Assembly (NCBI GenBank): GCA_958510875.1
Contig: OY294069.1
Coordinates: forward strand, 161,013,111-161,077,110
Direction of reading: 5' to 3'
DNA length: 64,000 nucleotides
DNA from: Endomychus coccineus
Taxonomy: Eukaryota > Arthropoda > Insecta > Coleoptera > Endomychidae
The position numbers and the translations under genes were made by a program. The notes below the pieces were generated by a model, which did no database searches, was not told where the DNA came from, and worked only from the letters and a program-made list of their open reading frames with translations. Shown here in pieces: positions 23,301-34,525 of this stretch (within the stretch, counting starts at the first letter, position 1; every line of letters begins with the position of its first letter).

Positions 23301-25715
23301 TCCCATCTGCGTCGATTCTTTATCGCACATATCAGCTGGCAATACACCAGGCTGTGTGACTCAATCTGTATATCCGCTATGAACCATGATGGAAGGTTCG
23401 CTTCCATTTCTGGATGTCTTAGTTTCTCGAAAAGCTGCCAATACTCTAGGACACAATGTATCAAAAACACCCATATGTCGATATCAAAGTGGTTTCTCCC
23501 CCTAACATCCCGTTCAAAAATGGTATGTCGTAAATAATATACAGAGCTTAACTAATTTATTCCAGTTGATAAACTCACATCGGTCATATTATCCTCCCTT
23601 AATTTGGAAATGTAAGATTGAATTTGAAACATTCTTCCCGCCTTCGCGCACTCGCAGATTCCCAGATTGGGCTAATTTTTTCGATGGCTAAATCTCCATT
23701 CAGAAGATGTTTGAAATGTTGTAGTTTCGTCGAATTCTACCCATAAGGACCAAATCCTCTTCGAAAATACCAAAATTCTAGCATCCTAGCACATGTCCAT
23801 ATTTACGGAATAAAGTAAAGGTCCGAGCCCAAACAATCGTAATTTTTTTTGTACGAGGATTATGAATCATATATAATTATTTGAATTGTAGCTTTCCGCG
23901 GAAATAATAGACTCTTTTGGCCAGACTGTTGGTGAGTGGTTTTTCTGTGAGGAGGAGGGGAAATTTTGAATAAACGCCTCGGGGGCCCGTGCACCGGTGT
24001 GACGGATTCTTACCGACTAAAACCCCTCCCACGTGAGATTGGTTCTCCTTTCCAGATAGAGCCCCACTGCACTGCCATCATTAGTATCAGATTGTGCCCT
24101 TGGTGAGGAGTGCTAAGAGACCATCTGGCATCCTATGAACATTCGAAATACTTGACATCATGGGTGCTAACGCAGCATGGTGAAAGTTTTCCGTATTATT
24201 CCAGCTCTTGATGACAGGTTATCAAACTTATGTAACAGCAATCACCAGGCACTCAATATTATATATAGATTCCGGAAACAATGTAGAAAGTCTTATCGAA
24301 GCGTTGTCGCCTTGATTGAGGTATAGTCGGCCGTTCTATATATCCGGATGTACCAACCGTCCATTCATCAATCACTCAATACTACATAGAGCTAAAAGTT
24401 TACTCTCTTAGAAACCGTTGGTTTATACCTATCTATATTTCTAACAACCGGACGTCATCCAATAACATGAAAAATATGAACTAGTACATTCCTAGCCGTT
24501 AAGCTTCTTACCAAATAAGTTTGAGCGGGGGGCGTGAAGAATATTAATTTGGTGAGAATTCTTCAAAAGTATCTGGTATCTACAAGGCAATTTCTGCAGA
24601 CGTCCCAGGTTCCATTCCGAGGATGCATGAGTCTCTATTTTTTGTTTCTAGAATCAAGGATATTATCAGTTTCTACATCTTCCTAGATCGTTCTCAACTC
24701 TTCAATTGAAACTTCAAGATTCTTTTACATTTTTGTCATAAACTTGAAACATTGTATAAGATTGTAAGAAGTGTAGGATTTATCAATTTCAATTTATTGC
24801 AATTTATAGGTATGAATAAAACGTACAATCCACACTAATTTCAGATTATCGTGTATTCGTTTTGAGCAGTGGGTTTCATAAATCTGAGTGATCGTTGTGG
24901 CGTATATTGTTTTTATATAGCTATATCATTCACTATCATGTTCCTTTCATCTTTTTCATGCTTTAACAAATCATAAACCAACCATCAAAGAATTCATGAC
25001 ATTTTTAATGCGAATTACTGAAGCGTATAGGGATAACGCAAAAACAAGAGCAATTTCTCAGCAAGTCTAGAAGCACGCGATGCTACCAATTTAGATGAAG
25101 GATATATATTTGATTATTTCATTTCATCTACAATTTCATCTATTTGTTTCTTCTCGAGCCGAACGCCGCTTTGAGAAATGAAAAATATAACAAAATATAA
25201 ACAACAGAATCAAATCAAAACATCTAAAAGACAAAGTGTACGATAGGGTAGATCGGATAATACCGTTTCATCATTTCATAATAATCTAGCGCCCACATTC
25301 AAATGTTCGGAAAATCTGTAATCTGAAATTTGCCATAGGGGTAGTATTTTAGTAGAAAAAATGTTCAAAATTAGTCACCTCATAAAAGCAGAGAAAATAC
25401 CGAAAACATTTGACCCTAAGCAATTTTCCAGACTTTGCCGGCTCTATCTCGGATGAGATATGTCGAGAAATGTCATGGGAGTATAAGTAAAGGAATTCTG
25501 ATCAAAAAGGGCCTCCACAGATTTTCCGTAAATGTTGAACATATCGAGTAAACGCTTCCTAATTTTCCGAGATAGCTGTAAAAGTAACATTTTTTCCTTG
25601 GAATTTTCACTGCTTCGTGGGGGATTCATGCTTATACTTTTCTTCTACTACAATACCAACCCCATGCCAATTTGCATCCACCCTCAAATTTTTTTCCAGA
25701 CCATTGGGCGCTGTA
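20346..25715. other. Long AT-rich region with no assignable gene
   Basis: I find no supported gene here. The part 20640-22700 is strongly AT-rich; GCCCCACGTTGTGGTGACA at about 20671 (- strand TGTCACCACAACGTGGGGC) and CCCCACACTTTGG at about 21817 resemble the sequence next to LTR primer sites, but no paired LTR is visible. The part 23930-24230 is GC-richer (GGGGCCCGTGCACCGGTGTG) and could be a retrotransposon 5' UTR. An imperfect inverted repeat lies around 23180-23260. Confidence 0.4.
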
Positions 25716-26913
25716 CAGGGTGGTTCAAATTCGAGCCACATCATCGGGATCTCGGAAACTATGAGATACGAAGATGGGTAAATTAGGGTTAAGTTGTGCA
25801 TTTTGACGCTTGGAAATTACAAAAATTCCGAAGATATTAGAAGAAATATTGCAAAATTTTTTCCTGACGATTTGAAATCATATCTCAAAATATATGACAC
25901 TTTATTGTTGCCACTTTTTCCTTTTACAAGATGACGCTGCCAGATATGAAATCCGACATTCCGTTTTTTGGAAATAAAATTTTTTAAATAAGGACTTGAT
26001 ATTTTTATTTTTATTTAGAATCTTCTTTGTATTCTAAGAGATTCACAATAATAACCGAGCTACGCAATTCATTGACAATAAACTATGTCTAATTATTAAT
26101 TAAATTTCAATTTATCAAAAACGAACTAAAAATAATACGACTCAATGCAAAGAAAAATTGAACAAAAGCTTATAGTAAATGTTCAAATAGTTGTCCCTGT
26201 TAAGAATTTAAATTACCCTCGTAAATAAGAGACCTCAAAATTCGATTCCTGTAAATTTCAACACAAACATTGAAAGTATAGTGACCTGCCTTCTTGCTTC
26301 GCGGGTAGAAGTGTAAAGTAATTTTTTTTACTTTATTATATTTATAATGAATTACAATGAATTGTGTAGCTAGATAGAGCTAAGTAATTATTGCTGTTGT
26401 TTAAAGTTAAAATATTATTATATTTCTATAAAATATTTTTACCATGTTGATAATTTGAATGAGTATATGACAAGAATTGAGATAATAGTAGCAAAACAAA
26501 TTATGAATTTTTGTTAAAAACAGAATATCATGATTTTTTTTAAAGTCCATTTTTAACAACAAAACATTGAAAACTTCAAACATGTGATACTTACATTTTC
26601 TTAGAATACAGATAAAAATTCCAGGTCCGTATTTAAAAAAATAAAGATGATTTCCAAAAAACCAAACGTCGAATTTCATATTTGACAACGTCATCTTGTA
26701 GAGAGGAAAAAGTGTCATTTATATCATTTCAAATCTAATCAGGAGAAAATAAAAAAGGTCTTGCAAAATTTCGGCTATTTTCAAATACCTTTGAAGATTC
26801 GGAATTTTTTGAAACATCCAAGTGACATTTTCTTAGCCATCAAATGCGTAACTTTGCCCCAATTTAACCATTTAATCTTAATGATGTATGTGGCTCGAAT
26901 TTGAAACACTCTG
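25716..26913. mobile_element. Mariner-like TIR element, ~1.2 kb
   Basis: The left end CAGGGTGGTTCAAATTCGAG and the complement of the right end, CAGAGTGTTTCAAATTCGAG, match over about 30 bases, and weaker pairing continues inward. TA dinucleotides flank both ends (25714-25715, 26914-26915). The interior is AT-rich; its open stretch at 26407-26718 on - has no transposase motif, so the element looks non-autonomous. Confidence 0.8.
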
Positions 26914-27897
26914 TACTATAAGAAATTCGTAACTGTGAGATTTTTAATTTTTTAGTTGACTTATGAAAATTATAACTATTTTCGGTTTCATTTGTATTTA
27001 ATTATTTTCCTTAGATAGAACAGCGTGTATCAGTTGGGGAAAATGTGTTCATAGAACAGCTGATTATTTAGAAAATAGAAGTATATCGTGTTTCTGTATT
27101 GAAATATATTCGGAAAAACTTTCCCAGTTATATGCCCGAATAAATTGATATTTCCTCAAATTTGATGAGCTTCCAGAAGCTATACTCCTTCACAGCAATG
27201 GTTTGGTGGTTTCCTAAATAATTATAAGAAAGGGTTAATGCGAATCCCTCAGTGAGAAATGAATATCGATCGTCCATGCAGATAAGGAAAATTACTAACC
27301 GGTTGTTATATGTTTATCTCATAAGTCAAAAACTATGATTACACTGTATTACTACGGATTAATCTTCTGGGTCGACTGTTCACCCTCAAAGGATTCCTAT
27401 GTAATGAGTTGCTTTCCGCAAATTTCCAACTAAGTCGGCCATAAATTATACTTGACCATTAATAGTACATATTCAAGAAAGACTATAAACACTAAATTCT
27501 AACTTAGGATACAAAATTATATGGGAAGCTTGACAAAGATATGTATTCTGTCATTATAAATTATCGCATACTTTATTATCGCACGGAAACAAGATATAAC
27601 AAATTCTGAAATGATATCACTTAATCGGAAAACCACAAAATAACTTGCGTTTATTCCCGCGGCTTTTTGTTTAAAGTTGGATTCGATAGGTTTTTCCCAT
27701 GGATTGTGATGCATAGTGAATACAAACACATTTTCTGTTAAAATCATTCTTGAAAGTTTTGGTTCTCGAAATAGAACTGTTTCGCTCTCACGTGAGCTCT
27801 TCAGCGGAACTAGCAAGATGATGAAGTCACTGGAGAACCAAGTTATTTCAACACCTTCTATCGTATAAGTAGAGAGAGTTTTTCATAATACCACGCA
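26914..27897. other. Unassigned sequence
   Basis: I see no gene. The - strand open stretch at 27517-27816 has no recognised motif. Confidence 0.35.
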
Positions 27898-28086
27898 ATG
27901 ATGAAACAGGTCTCGCGACCTTTTAATAGTAAATCTCGCGATGCTAGGACAGAAACACGAGTAATCAAAATTGTACTCGTGTTTCTGTTCGTTTCGGCGA
28001 CGTTGGCATTTTTAATTGAAATCGGTGCGATAAGGACGCTTTGTGATGATACAATTGATTTTAAGAAATCCCGGTTTAGACTTTGA
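27898..28086 (+). other. Small ORF with a membrane-like segment before the hammerhead
   Basis: A 62-codon + strand ORF starts at 27898 with MMKQVSRPFNSKSRDARTET and then has a long hydrophobic run (IVLVFLFVSATLAFLIEIGA). It ends eight bases before the hammerhead ribozyme. I do not recognise it. It may be chance, or part of the Penelope-type terminal region that carries the ribozyme. Confidence 0.25.
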
Positions 28087-28093
28087 TACGATA

Positions 28094-28137
28094 CGTCTTC
28101 TGATGATGGTCGTGAGGCCGAAACGTACGTAAAGGCG
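28094..28137 (+). ncRNA. Hammerhead ribozyme, type I, intact core
   Basis: Stem I is CGTCTT (28094-28099) with AAGGCG (28132-28137), six pairs including one U-G. The core is CTGATGA (28100-28106), then one extra T, then stem II GGTC-GTGA-GGCC (28108-28119), then GAAA (28120-28123), then a tiny stem III CG-TA-CG, then TA. Self-cleavage would fall after A28131. Small stem III and open stem I are typical of hammerheads found in Penelope-like elements. All core positions fit; the only oddity is the unpaired T before stem II. Confidence 0.8.
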
Positions 28138-28216
28138 AAAATAATAAGCATATGTGTTAGTGTGACCTATTTCCCGAGAATTTATATATAATTCATACCT
28201 GGGTCATGAATCATTA
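28138..28216 (+). repeat. Penelope family B terminal segment
   Basis: GAGAATTTATATATAATTCA, then CTGGGTCATGAATCATTATT, recur at 54139-54182 next to a family B Penelope copy. This ties the ribozyme at 28094 to that family. Confidence 0.6.
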
Positions 28217-28626
28217 TTAATGTATCTACCGAAATACATAATGAAAATACTCCCAATCAATATCAAAACTGTATATAAATATTTTATGCACTTGTGATAT
28301 TTCAACTGATTTCTGATCCGCACACAGTCTGGGTAGACTGTGAAGAAAACTAGACAACATATGCAAAGTAAATAGAATTACAGAATTATGCATAATGAAA
28401 AACGATACAGAATTGACAAGCGTGATTATAAATAATAGAAGTAAAATAGGAAAAACTGATATAAAAATTACTATTTTAATGCATTTGATTGAGGGACAGT
28501 TAGAAAAATTGTCATGATATTTGGAAAAGTAGAAACAGATGAAATTTGTTTAAATTTCTCAGTCAACACATATATTTGTCAACGACCTTCTGTGAAGAAG
28601 AATTAGAAACAAAAGTTAATTTTCAG

Positions 28627-28792
28627 ACTATTCTTGTTCTTGCACCAAAGAATCACCAATTATGTAGAACACATGTATCCTAAAACGAACATAATTGTTA
28701 ATAATGAATGCAGAATTTGTACCGCTGATGATGATGTCGATTTAATGTTGGATTTTGTAAAGCTTAACTGGTTGTGTTCAACAAACATGAGT
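28627..28792 (+). CDS. Candidate host exon, unidentified
   Basis: A 166-bp open segment lies between a TTTTCAG acceptor (ending 28626) and a consensus GTAAGT donor (28793). The one open frame reads FLFLHQRITNYVEHMYPK, then NECRICTADDDVDLML, then VKLNWLC. An in-frame stop lies upstream of the acceptor, as expected if coding starts at the splice site. I do not recognise the peptide and no partner exon was found, so it could be chance or a transposon exon. It is listed because both splice sites are good. Confidence 0.25.
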
Positions 28793-29039
28793 GTAAGTAA
28801 AATAAACACAGCAACTGTTTTTTTGATTTTTTAAAGTTATTTTACTACCTACTTTTTATTTGCCATTGTATGAAGTCTAACCTGAATTGGGGGTCATACC
28901 GGGCCCCCACCAGCTTGCGCCTCAAGGTTAATCCAGCACTGAGTGGTTCCACGACCATCCACCATTGGTGGTAAAATCAGACAAAATATCACTAGCCACC
29001 TCATGTACAAGAGATGATTCAATTAACTGTTATGAACCT

Positions 29040-31017
29040 TCAGAATTAATTAAATGATAATTTATTTACTAAAACGCTATTTTCTAAAATGATACAAAAT
29101 TATTGAAATTGTGAAAAATAAACAAATAATTACCTATATGGGGATGAATGTTTAAATTTGCAGCAATTTAGTATATTTCGGGTGCCCCCCACAAAAGCAT
29201 CCTCGTTTGTTCCTACAGGAACACAAATTTATTAATGCAGAAAAATAAATATCATATAATTAGCACAAAAATATGAAACCATAATATATTCGTTCATGTA
29301 TTTATTTATACAAATCGGTGGATTCAGTTTGTATGTCAGTATGACACGTAAAATGTTAGAAAAAGTTGAAATTTCAAAGAAATAACATTCATTCCAGTTT
29401 TTTGTAATTTATTCAAAAATCACATTATTAGCACAAAAGCTTCAGCATGAATTAAATGATAATTTATTTTCTAAAAGGCCATTTTCTAAAATGATACAAA
29501 TTTATTGAAATTGGTAAGAAATAAGCAAATAATTACCTAAATGGGTATAAATGTTTAATTTTGCAACAATTTAGTATATTTCGGATGCCCCCCCATGAAA
29601 TCATCCTCGTTTAGCAGGTTCCTAAAGGAACACAAAATTGTTAATGCCCAAAAATAAATAGCATATAATTAGCAAAAAAATATGGAACCATAATATATTC
29701 GTCTAATTATTTATTTACACAAATCTGTGGATTCAGTTTATATGTCAGTATGATATGTAAAATGTGACAAAAAGTTTAAAATTTTTTGTAATTTATTTAA
29801 AACGCACATGAATAGCACAAAAACCTTCTGCATATATTAAATGATAATTCATTTTCTAAAACGCTATTTTCTATAATGATTCAATATTATTAAAATTGGT
29901 CATTATATAATTAAAATTGGTATTAAATAAGCACGTAATTACCTATATTTTAAGTATAGCAATTTAGTATATTTCAGATGCCCGCCATGTAATCATCCTC
30001 GTTTAGCAGGTTTCTAGTAGAACACAAAATTATTAATGCCGAAAAATAAATAGCATATAATTAGCACAAAAATATAGAACCATAATATATCGTTCAATTA
30101 TTTACACAAATCGGTGGAATCAGTTTATATGTCAGTGTGACAAGAAAAATGTGAAAAAAGTTAAAATCGAAAAAAAAATAACATTCACTCCGGTTTTTTG
30201 TAATGTATTTAAAAACCACATGATTAGCACAAACGCCTCAGCATCGATTAAATGATAATTTATTTTCTGAAACGGTATATTCTATAATGATAAAAAATTA
30301 TTGAAATTGGTAAGAAATAAGAAAATAATTACCTATATGGGATAAATGTTTAATTTTGCAGCAATTAATATATTTTTGGTGCCCCCCACAAAATCATCGT
30401 CGATCATCAGGTTTCTAGAGGAACATAAAATTATTAACGCCGAAAAATAAATAGCATATAATTAGCAAAAAATATAGAACCTCAATATACTCGTTCATTT
30501 ATTTATTTACACAAATTGGTGGATTCAATTTATATCTCTGTTTAATTTCAAAGAAATAACATTCATTCCGGTTTTTTCTAATTTATTCAAAAATCACATG
30601 ATTAGTACAAAAGTTTCAGCATGGATTAAATGATAATTTATTTCCTAATACGCTGTTTTATAAAATGATGATAATTTATTTTTTAATGCGCTGTTTTCTA
30701 GAATGATACAAAATTATTGAAATTGGTAAGAAATAAGCAATTAATTACCTATATGGGGATAAATTTTTAATTTTGCTGCAATTTAGTATATTTTGGGTGC
30801 CCCCACAAAATCATCCTCGATTAGCAGGTTTCAGAGGTACACAAAATTATTAATGCCGAAAAATAAATAACATGTAATTAGCACAAAAATATATAACCAT
30901 AATATAATCCTTCAATTATTTATTTACATAAATTGGTGGATTCAATTTCAATTATAAAGAAATAAGATTCATTCCGTTTTTCTCAATTCATTTAAAAAGC
31001 ACATGATAAGCACAAAA
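29040..31017 (+). repeat. Tandem satellite, about five units of 378-411 bp
   Basis: Units start at the AAATGATAATTTATT motif at 29052, 29454, 29839, 30250 and 30628, giving spacings of 402, 385, 411 and 378 bp. Each unit repeats in order a CGCTATTTTCTA block, an AATTACCTATAT block, a GGTGCCCCCCACAAAATCAT block, a GCCGAAAAATAAATAGCATA block, and a CATTCATTCCGG block. The last unit is partly duplicated near 30665. No coding frame is shared between units. Confidence 0.9.
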
Positions 31018-31225
31018 TTATAGGTTGATAATTTTTTCAAGTTGTAACAATTCAGTCTAAGACTGTTGCTTACTATACTAGCTAGAACCTCAAACAAAGC
31101 GATCCCTTATTCCGACGTAGTACAACTTTTGTAATGTTGTTTGTAATGCAATAATTATTTTCGATTTTTACGAACAGGGCCTGCTAAATATGCGGTCATC
31201 TATATAAAACGTTGCCAGTGAAAAA

Positions 31226-31293
31226 TATAGTGTAATTGGTAACGCTACATATAGGACAGCTAAGGTTGTGAGTTCGAATCCCACATATGGTTG
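31226..31293 (+). repeat. tRNA-like sequence (SINE head or tRNA pseudogene)
   Basis: TAGTGTAATTGGTAACGC resembles a D-arm/A box, and GAGTTCGAATCCCAC is a clear T-arm/B box, about 35 bases apart. The outer acceptor arms do not pair well, so this is not a sound tRNA gene. It lies about 75 bases before the TPST exon. Confidence 0.5.
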
Positions 31294-31368
31294 AATTTTC
31301 ATGTTTATACATCTCCATACCCCTATCGCACCTATACCTGTATTATAGAAATCACATTTTTGTTCCAG

Positions 31369-31680
31369 GTCGATCAAAATGAGGTGAATGAATAACCAAA
31401 CCGGCATGTTATTACGCTTCAGTAGAGGAGGTCCTCGACGCACCATCCTCTATGGATTAGTTCTATTATGCGTTGGGGCAGTAGTTATCCGGGTTAGCAT
31501 ATTATGCTTCACGAATACTTTGTCCAATCCGAGCATGGTTCTCGCCGATAAGTACGTAATTAGTTCAGATAAGCGAGCCTACGAATACAACAGACTCATG
31601 CCGCTTATATTTATTGGTGGAGTTCCCCGGTCCGGAACAACTCTCATGAGAGCTATGCTTGATGCACATCCAGATATAAG
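31369..31680 (+). CDS. Tpst: Tyrosylprotein sulfotransferase, first coding exon
   Basis: This exon encodes the N-terminus of tyrosylprotein sulfotransferase, the Golgi enzyme that moves sulfate from PAPS to tyrosines of secreted and membrane proteins. A pyrimidine-rich acceptor ends at 31368, translation starts at 31388, and a GT donor follows 31680. Residues 1-19 are a short basic cytoplasmic tail, about 20-41 a hydrophobic signal anchor (type II topology), then a stem. Residues 77-98 carry the family's 5'-phosphosulfate loop, [19 protein letters not shown]; Arg81 corresponds to the catalytic-site Arg78 of human TPST2. The exon ends two bases into an Arg codon that the exon at 61858 completes. 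A three-codon upstream ORF (31379-31387) touches the start codon. Upstream 5' UTR exons are not identified. The family assignment is nearly certain; the exact transcript start is unknown. Confidence 0.93.
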
Positions 31681-31793
31681 GTAGGAATTTATTTATCTCG
31701 AAATTTATCTTGTACACAATAAAATATCTCATACGCATGACAACCATCATATTCTCGTTGTTTCCATCTTGAAATCAGAATCGGCGGTTTGTT

Positions 31794-32514
31794 TTTGTTT
31801 TAATTGTAGACTTGAAAAAATATAAATACTGGAGAGCTCCTTCCCCAGCGAGTTGAGAAACGAAATCTCAAAACTTTCAATACTCATTTGGTCCAATGGT
31901 CACTCAATACGTTAAGCTCTAAGTAAAATATTGATTTTTACTCATCACTGATTTACCACTTTTGCAGACATAGCATGACTTTTCAGACCTATAAGAGACG
32001 CTTTTAGCAGACATATAATTCTTAGCAAACACATCTGAACGTTTGTCTATTCTTCAATTAGGTTTTGTATTAAAATGAACGAAGATGTTTCGGTGGGTAA
32101 TCCTCCCAAATTGAGGAAAATGGTTGGAACTTCTGTCAGTAACTTGTTACCACCAAAATCCAGTATCTTTTGTTCTTTCATTAATTTGCATAATATGATG
32201 AATTTTTTCTGCGTAGAGGAGGGGAAATCTTGCATAGACGGTAAATCTTTTTCTGTAAGGTATCAATAGGATGTCCTTATAATTTTTTCATGTATAAACC
32301 CTTCTTATCATGATTTAATTGTGGTTAGTCTAGTCTCTAGACACTGTAACGTGGTTAGTCATCATTAAATGTTAAAATAGAATTTTTCGTAACCGAAAAC
32401 TGGTTATATATATTCATTAGAATCGGTGACGTCGACCGAAATCGATATTTTTCCATATTTATTTTGAAAAATTGAGGTAATTGGTAAATCTTATTCTGTA
32501 TGGTATCAAAAGGA
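31794..32514. other. Intronic sequence without recognised feature
   Basis: No family motif is seen. Overlapping open stretches at 32047-32269 on both strands look like chance. Confidence 0.4.
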
Positions 32515-33660
32515 ACCTCGGGTGTAGTTTTATCGTCTCCAAGGTATGTCCAACGACCAACCGCTTATGCCTTCTTCCACGCCGCAGCCCCTGCATGTGG
32601 GCTGATCTACCAGACCCATCATGCATAGATTTTTGTTGCATGGGGCGTGACCGGTCTGGAATGCAACAAGATTCCGCATTTCTTGTCTGCTGAAAGTCAA
32701 TAGATTTGTCACTCGTTGCTGCTGCAGATCTTCCATTAGCCGATTGGAATGCGACATACGGGGCAGTTCTCTCGAATTTGTACGGTGCTCTGCTTTCAGC
32801 CATTTTTGGGTACAGATTCCGCTGTGGCATGAGAAATGCCACAGGTTGGCTCTGGACCAAACAGGGGCTGTTGCTTTAGCGAGTGCGACGGCAGCTTCAG
32901 TCCCTTCTCTTCTGGTTTCCTCAGACTTCCATACGAGTGCAACTCTATTAGAGTTCTCTACTTACACAATCGAGTACCCATTGTGAGGTGATTGGGTATG
33001 ACTCCAGTGCCTGAAGCACTGTTAGGCTATGATTGTGATTCGTCTATTCTCATAGGCTCTCTCCATCATTACTCGAGCACATGTACTAATTGCTAATATC
33101 TTTGCTTGAAATTATGTCGCGAGTGACCCTAGGTTTAAAGAAATCATTTCTCCTTGGTCGTTTGTCCCGATTATGCCACTACCTGTACTTTTTTCGGTAT
33201 TGGTGCCTTCGGTAAACCATACGGAATCCCCTGGTATCATATGAGGATTACCCCCAGCGTTCTCTCGCCCATTCAAGGTTTGAATCGTGAATTGTACGGA
33301 AGTGCTGCGAACCTTCATTCTGTCGGATCTCATCCCCAATGGCCCAGGTAATCCAAGCAATCCAAAAATGCTTCCGTCTTTTTGGTCGGCCTTTCCTTGT
33401 CCAATAAGATTGAAGCGATACGCTCCTCTTATCGACGAGGTGCAATGCCTCCAACCCCAACAGCCTTTCCATCGCAGCTAGTTGTGGTCGACATTGCACC
33501 TGTTATTCACAAACACGCCAGCCTCTGAACTCAGATCAGGGAATGCTGGGATACTTTTGTTTTTGGCCACCATACGATTGCGGCGTATGTTACACTGGGT
33601 CTCACTATGGTGGTGTGCACCCAGTGCACCATCCGTAGTGTCCCCAGGTTCTTCCGACTT
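32515..33660 (-). pseudogene. R1/LOA-like non-LTR: RT thumb, RNase H and C-terminal motif
   Basis: Read on the - strand from 33660 down, broken frames give VRPSVTYAAIVWWPKT (RT thumb), then AAMERLLGLEALHLVDKRS (the post-RT linker), then DSVWFTEGTNTEKSTGSGII and LGSLATVFQAKILAI (RNase H; the first catalytic Asp of WFTDGS is replaced by Glu), then RNLVAFQTGHAPCNKNL and CRGCGVEE (the C-terminal Cys motif). The order matches RNase H-bearing non-LTR elements. Several frameshifts separate the blocks and the 5' part is missing, so this is a dead 5'-truncated copy. Confidence 0.8.
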
Positions 33661-33689
33661 GATATGATGATACTAGTGACTCTATAAAT

Positions 33690-33795
33690 GAGAAACTATC
33701 ACCTTTATCCACTAAAATACTGTACTGAGGACCTTTCAGCTGATGATGGCTACTTGGTAGATGGGAGGTCCTCAGTTCTTTAAAAGTATTCTGAA
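33690..33795. repeat. Palindromic pair of Penelope family A ends
   Basis: The left half (CACCTTTATCCACTAAAATA, then ACTGAGGACCTTTCAGCT) is the complement of the Penelope terminus, and the right half (GATGGCTACTTGGTAG, then AGGTCCTCAGT) is the same terminus in + orientation. The halves meet at the hammerhead core CTGATGA at 33740. The GAAA element of the core is lost in the right half. Confidence 0.65.
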
Positions 33796-34525
33796 AACTA
33801 GAAAGCACTAGAATTCGCGTAGCTTTATAGACGCATTAAGGGTCGCGGAATAGAATAATGAGTTTTATAGAACTATTACTTGATAGAAAACATACTATTA
33901 ATTAATTATGATAGCCCCCTGACGTCGACATTTTATAGCACTCATCAAAATACATCTCATGATCCTTAATAATCTCTGATAACAATTGGATAGTTTCTGT
34001 AGTATCTAATAGTCAATGTCTTCCTTTAAGCCCCAGCAATACAACTCGAGTGAGAGCTCTACTCTTCACTATTAATATTCGATAACTTGAATTGCCGTGA
34101 TTCACGTTGAATCTTGAAATCGTAAATTAATTGGAGACGTGCGATAATAATTCACCATTCTGGATGGCATTTTGCCAGTTGCTCTCATGCCTCAAACTTC
34201 ACATTACGTCTGGTCGTGCCACTCACGTACATAAATCAGTCACTCGTATTTGTACACTTCAACAACAATGTAGTGTAGTATCAAGTAGTATTTTCAAATT
34301 TTCGTTGACAGAATCAAACACTCTAACACATCAACCCTTCTTTCATGTCTTTTCCAACGATATAATGGGTCATTGCAGGAAAAATGAGGCATTTTATTTT
34401 TTCATAAAGTGCATTTCATTCTTAGGAAGAATATGAGCTATGTCCTTATGACATTTAGCATGGAGTTCACCAAAAAGTGCGTTAGTAAATCTTTTACGTG
34501 GTTCGAAATCCTAGAATTTCTTCTT
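33796..34525. other. Unassigned intronic sequence
   Basis: An open stretch at 34131-34436 has no recognised motif, and I see nothing else. Confidence 0.35.

Noticed and set aside
32459..33808. Many overlapping + strand open frames.
   Set aside because: The - strand reads clear RT, RNase H and C-terminal Cys motifs over the same stretch, so the + strand frames are shadows.
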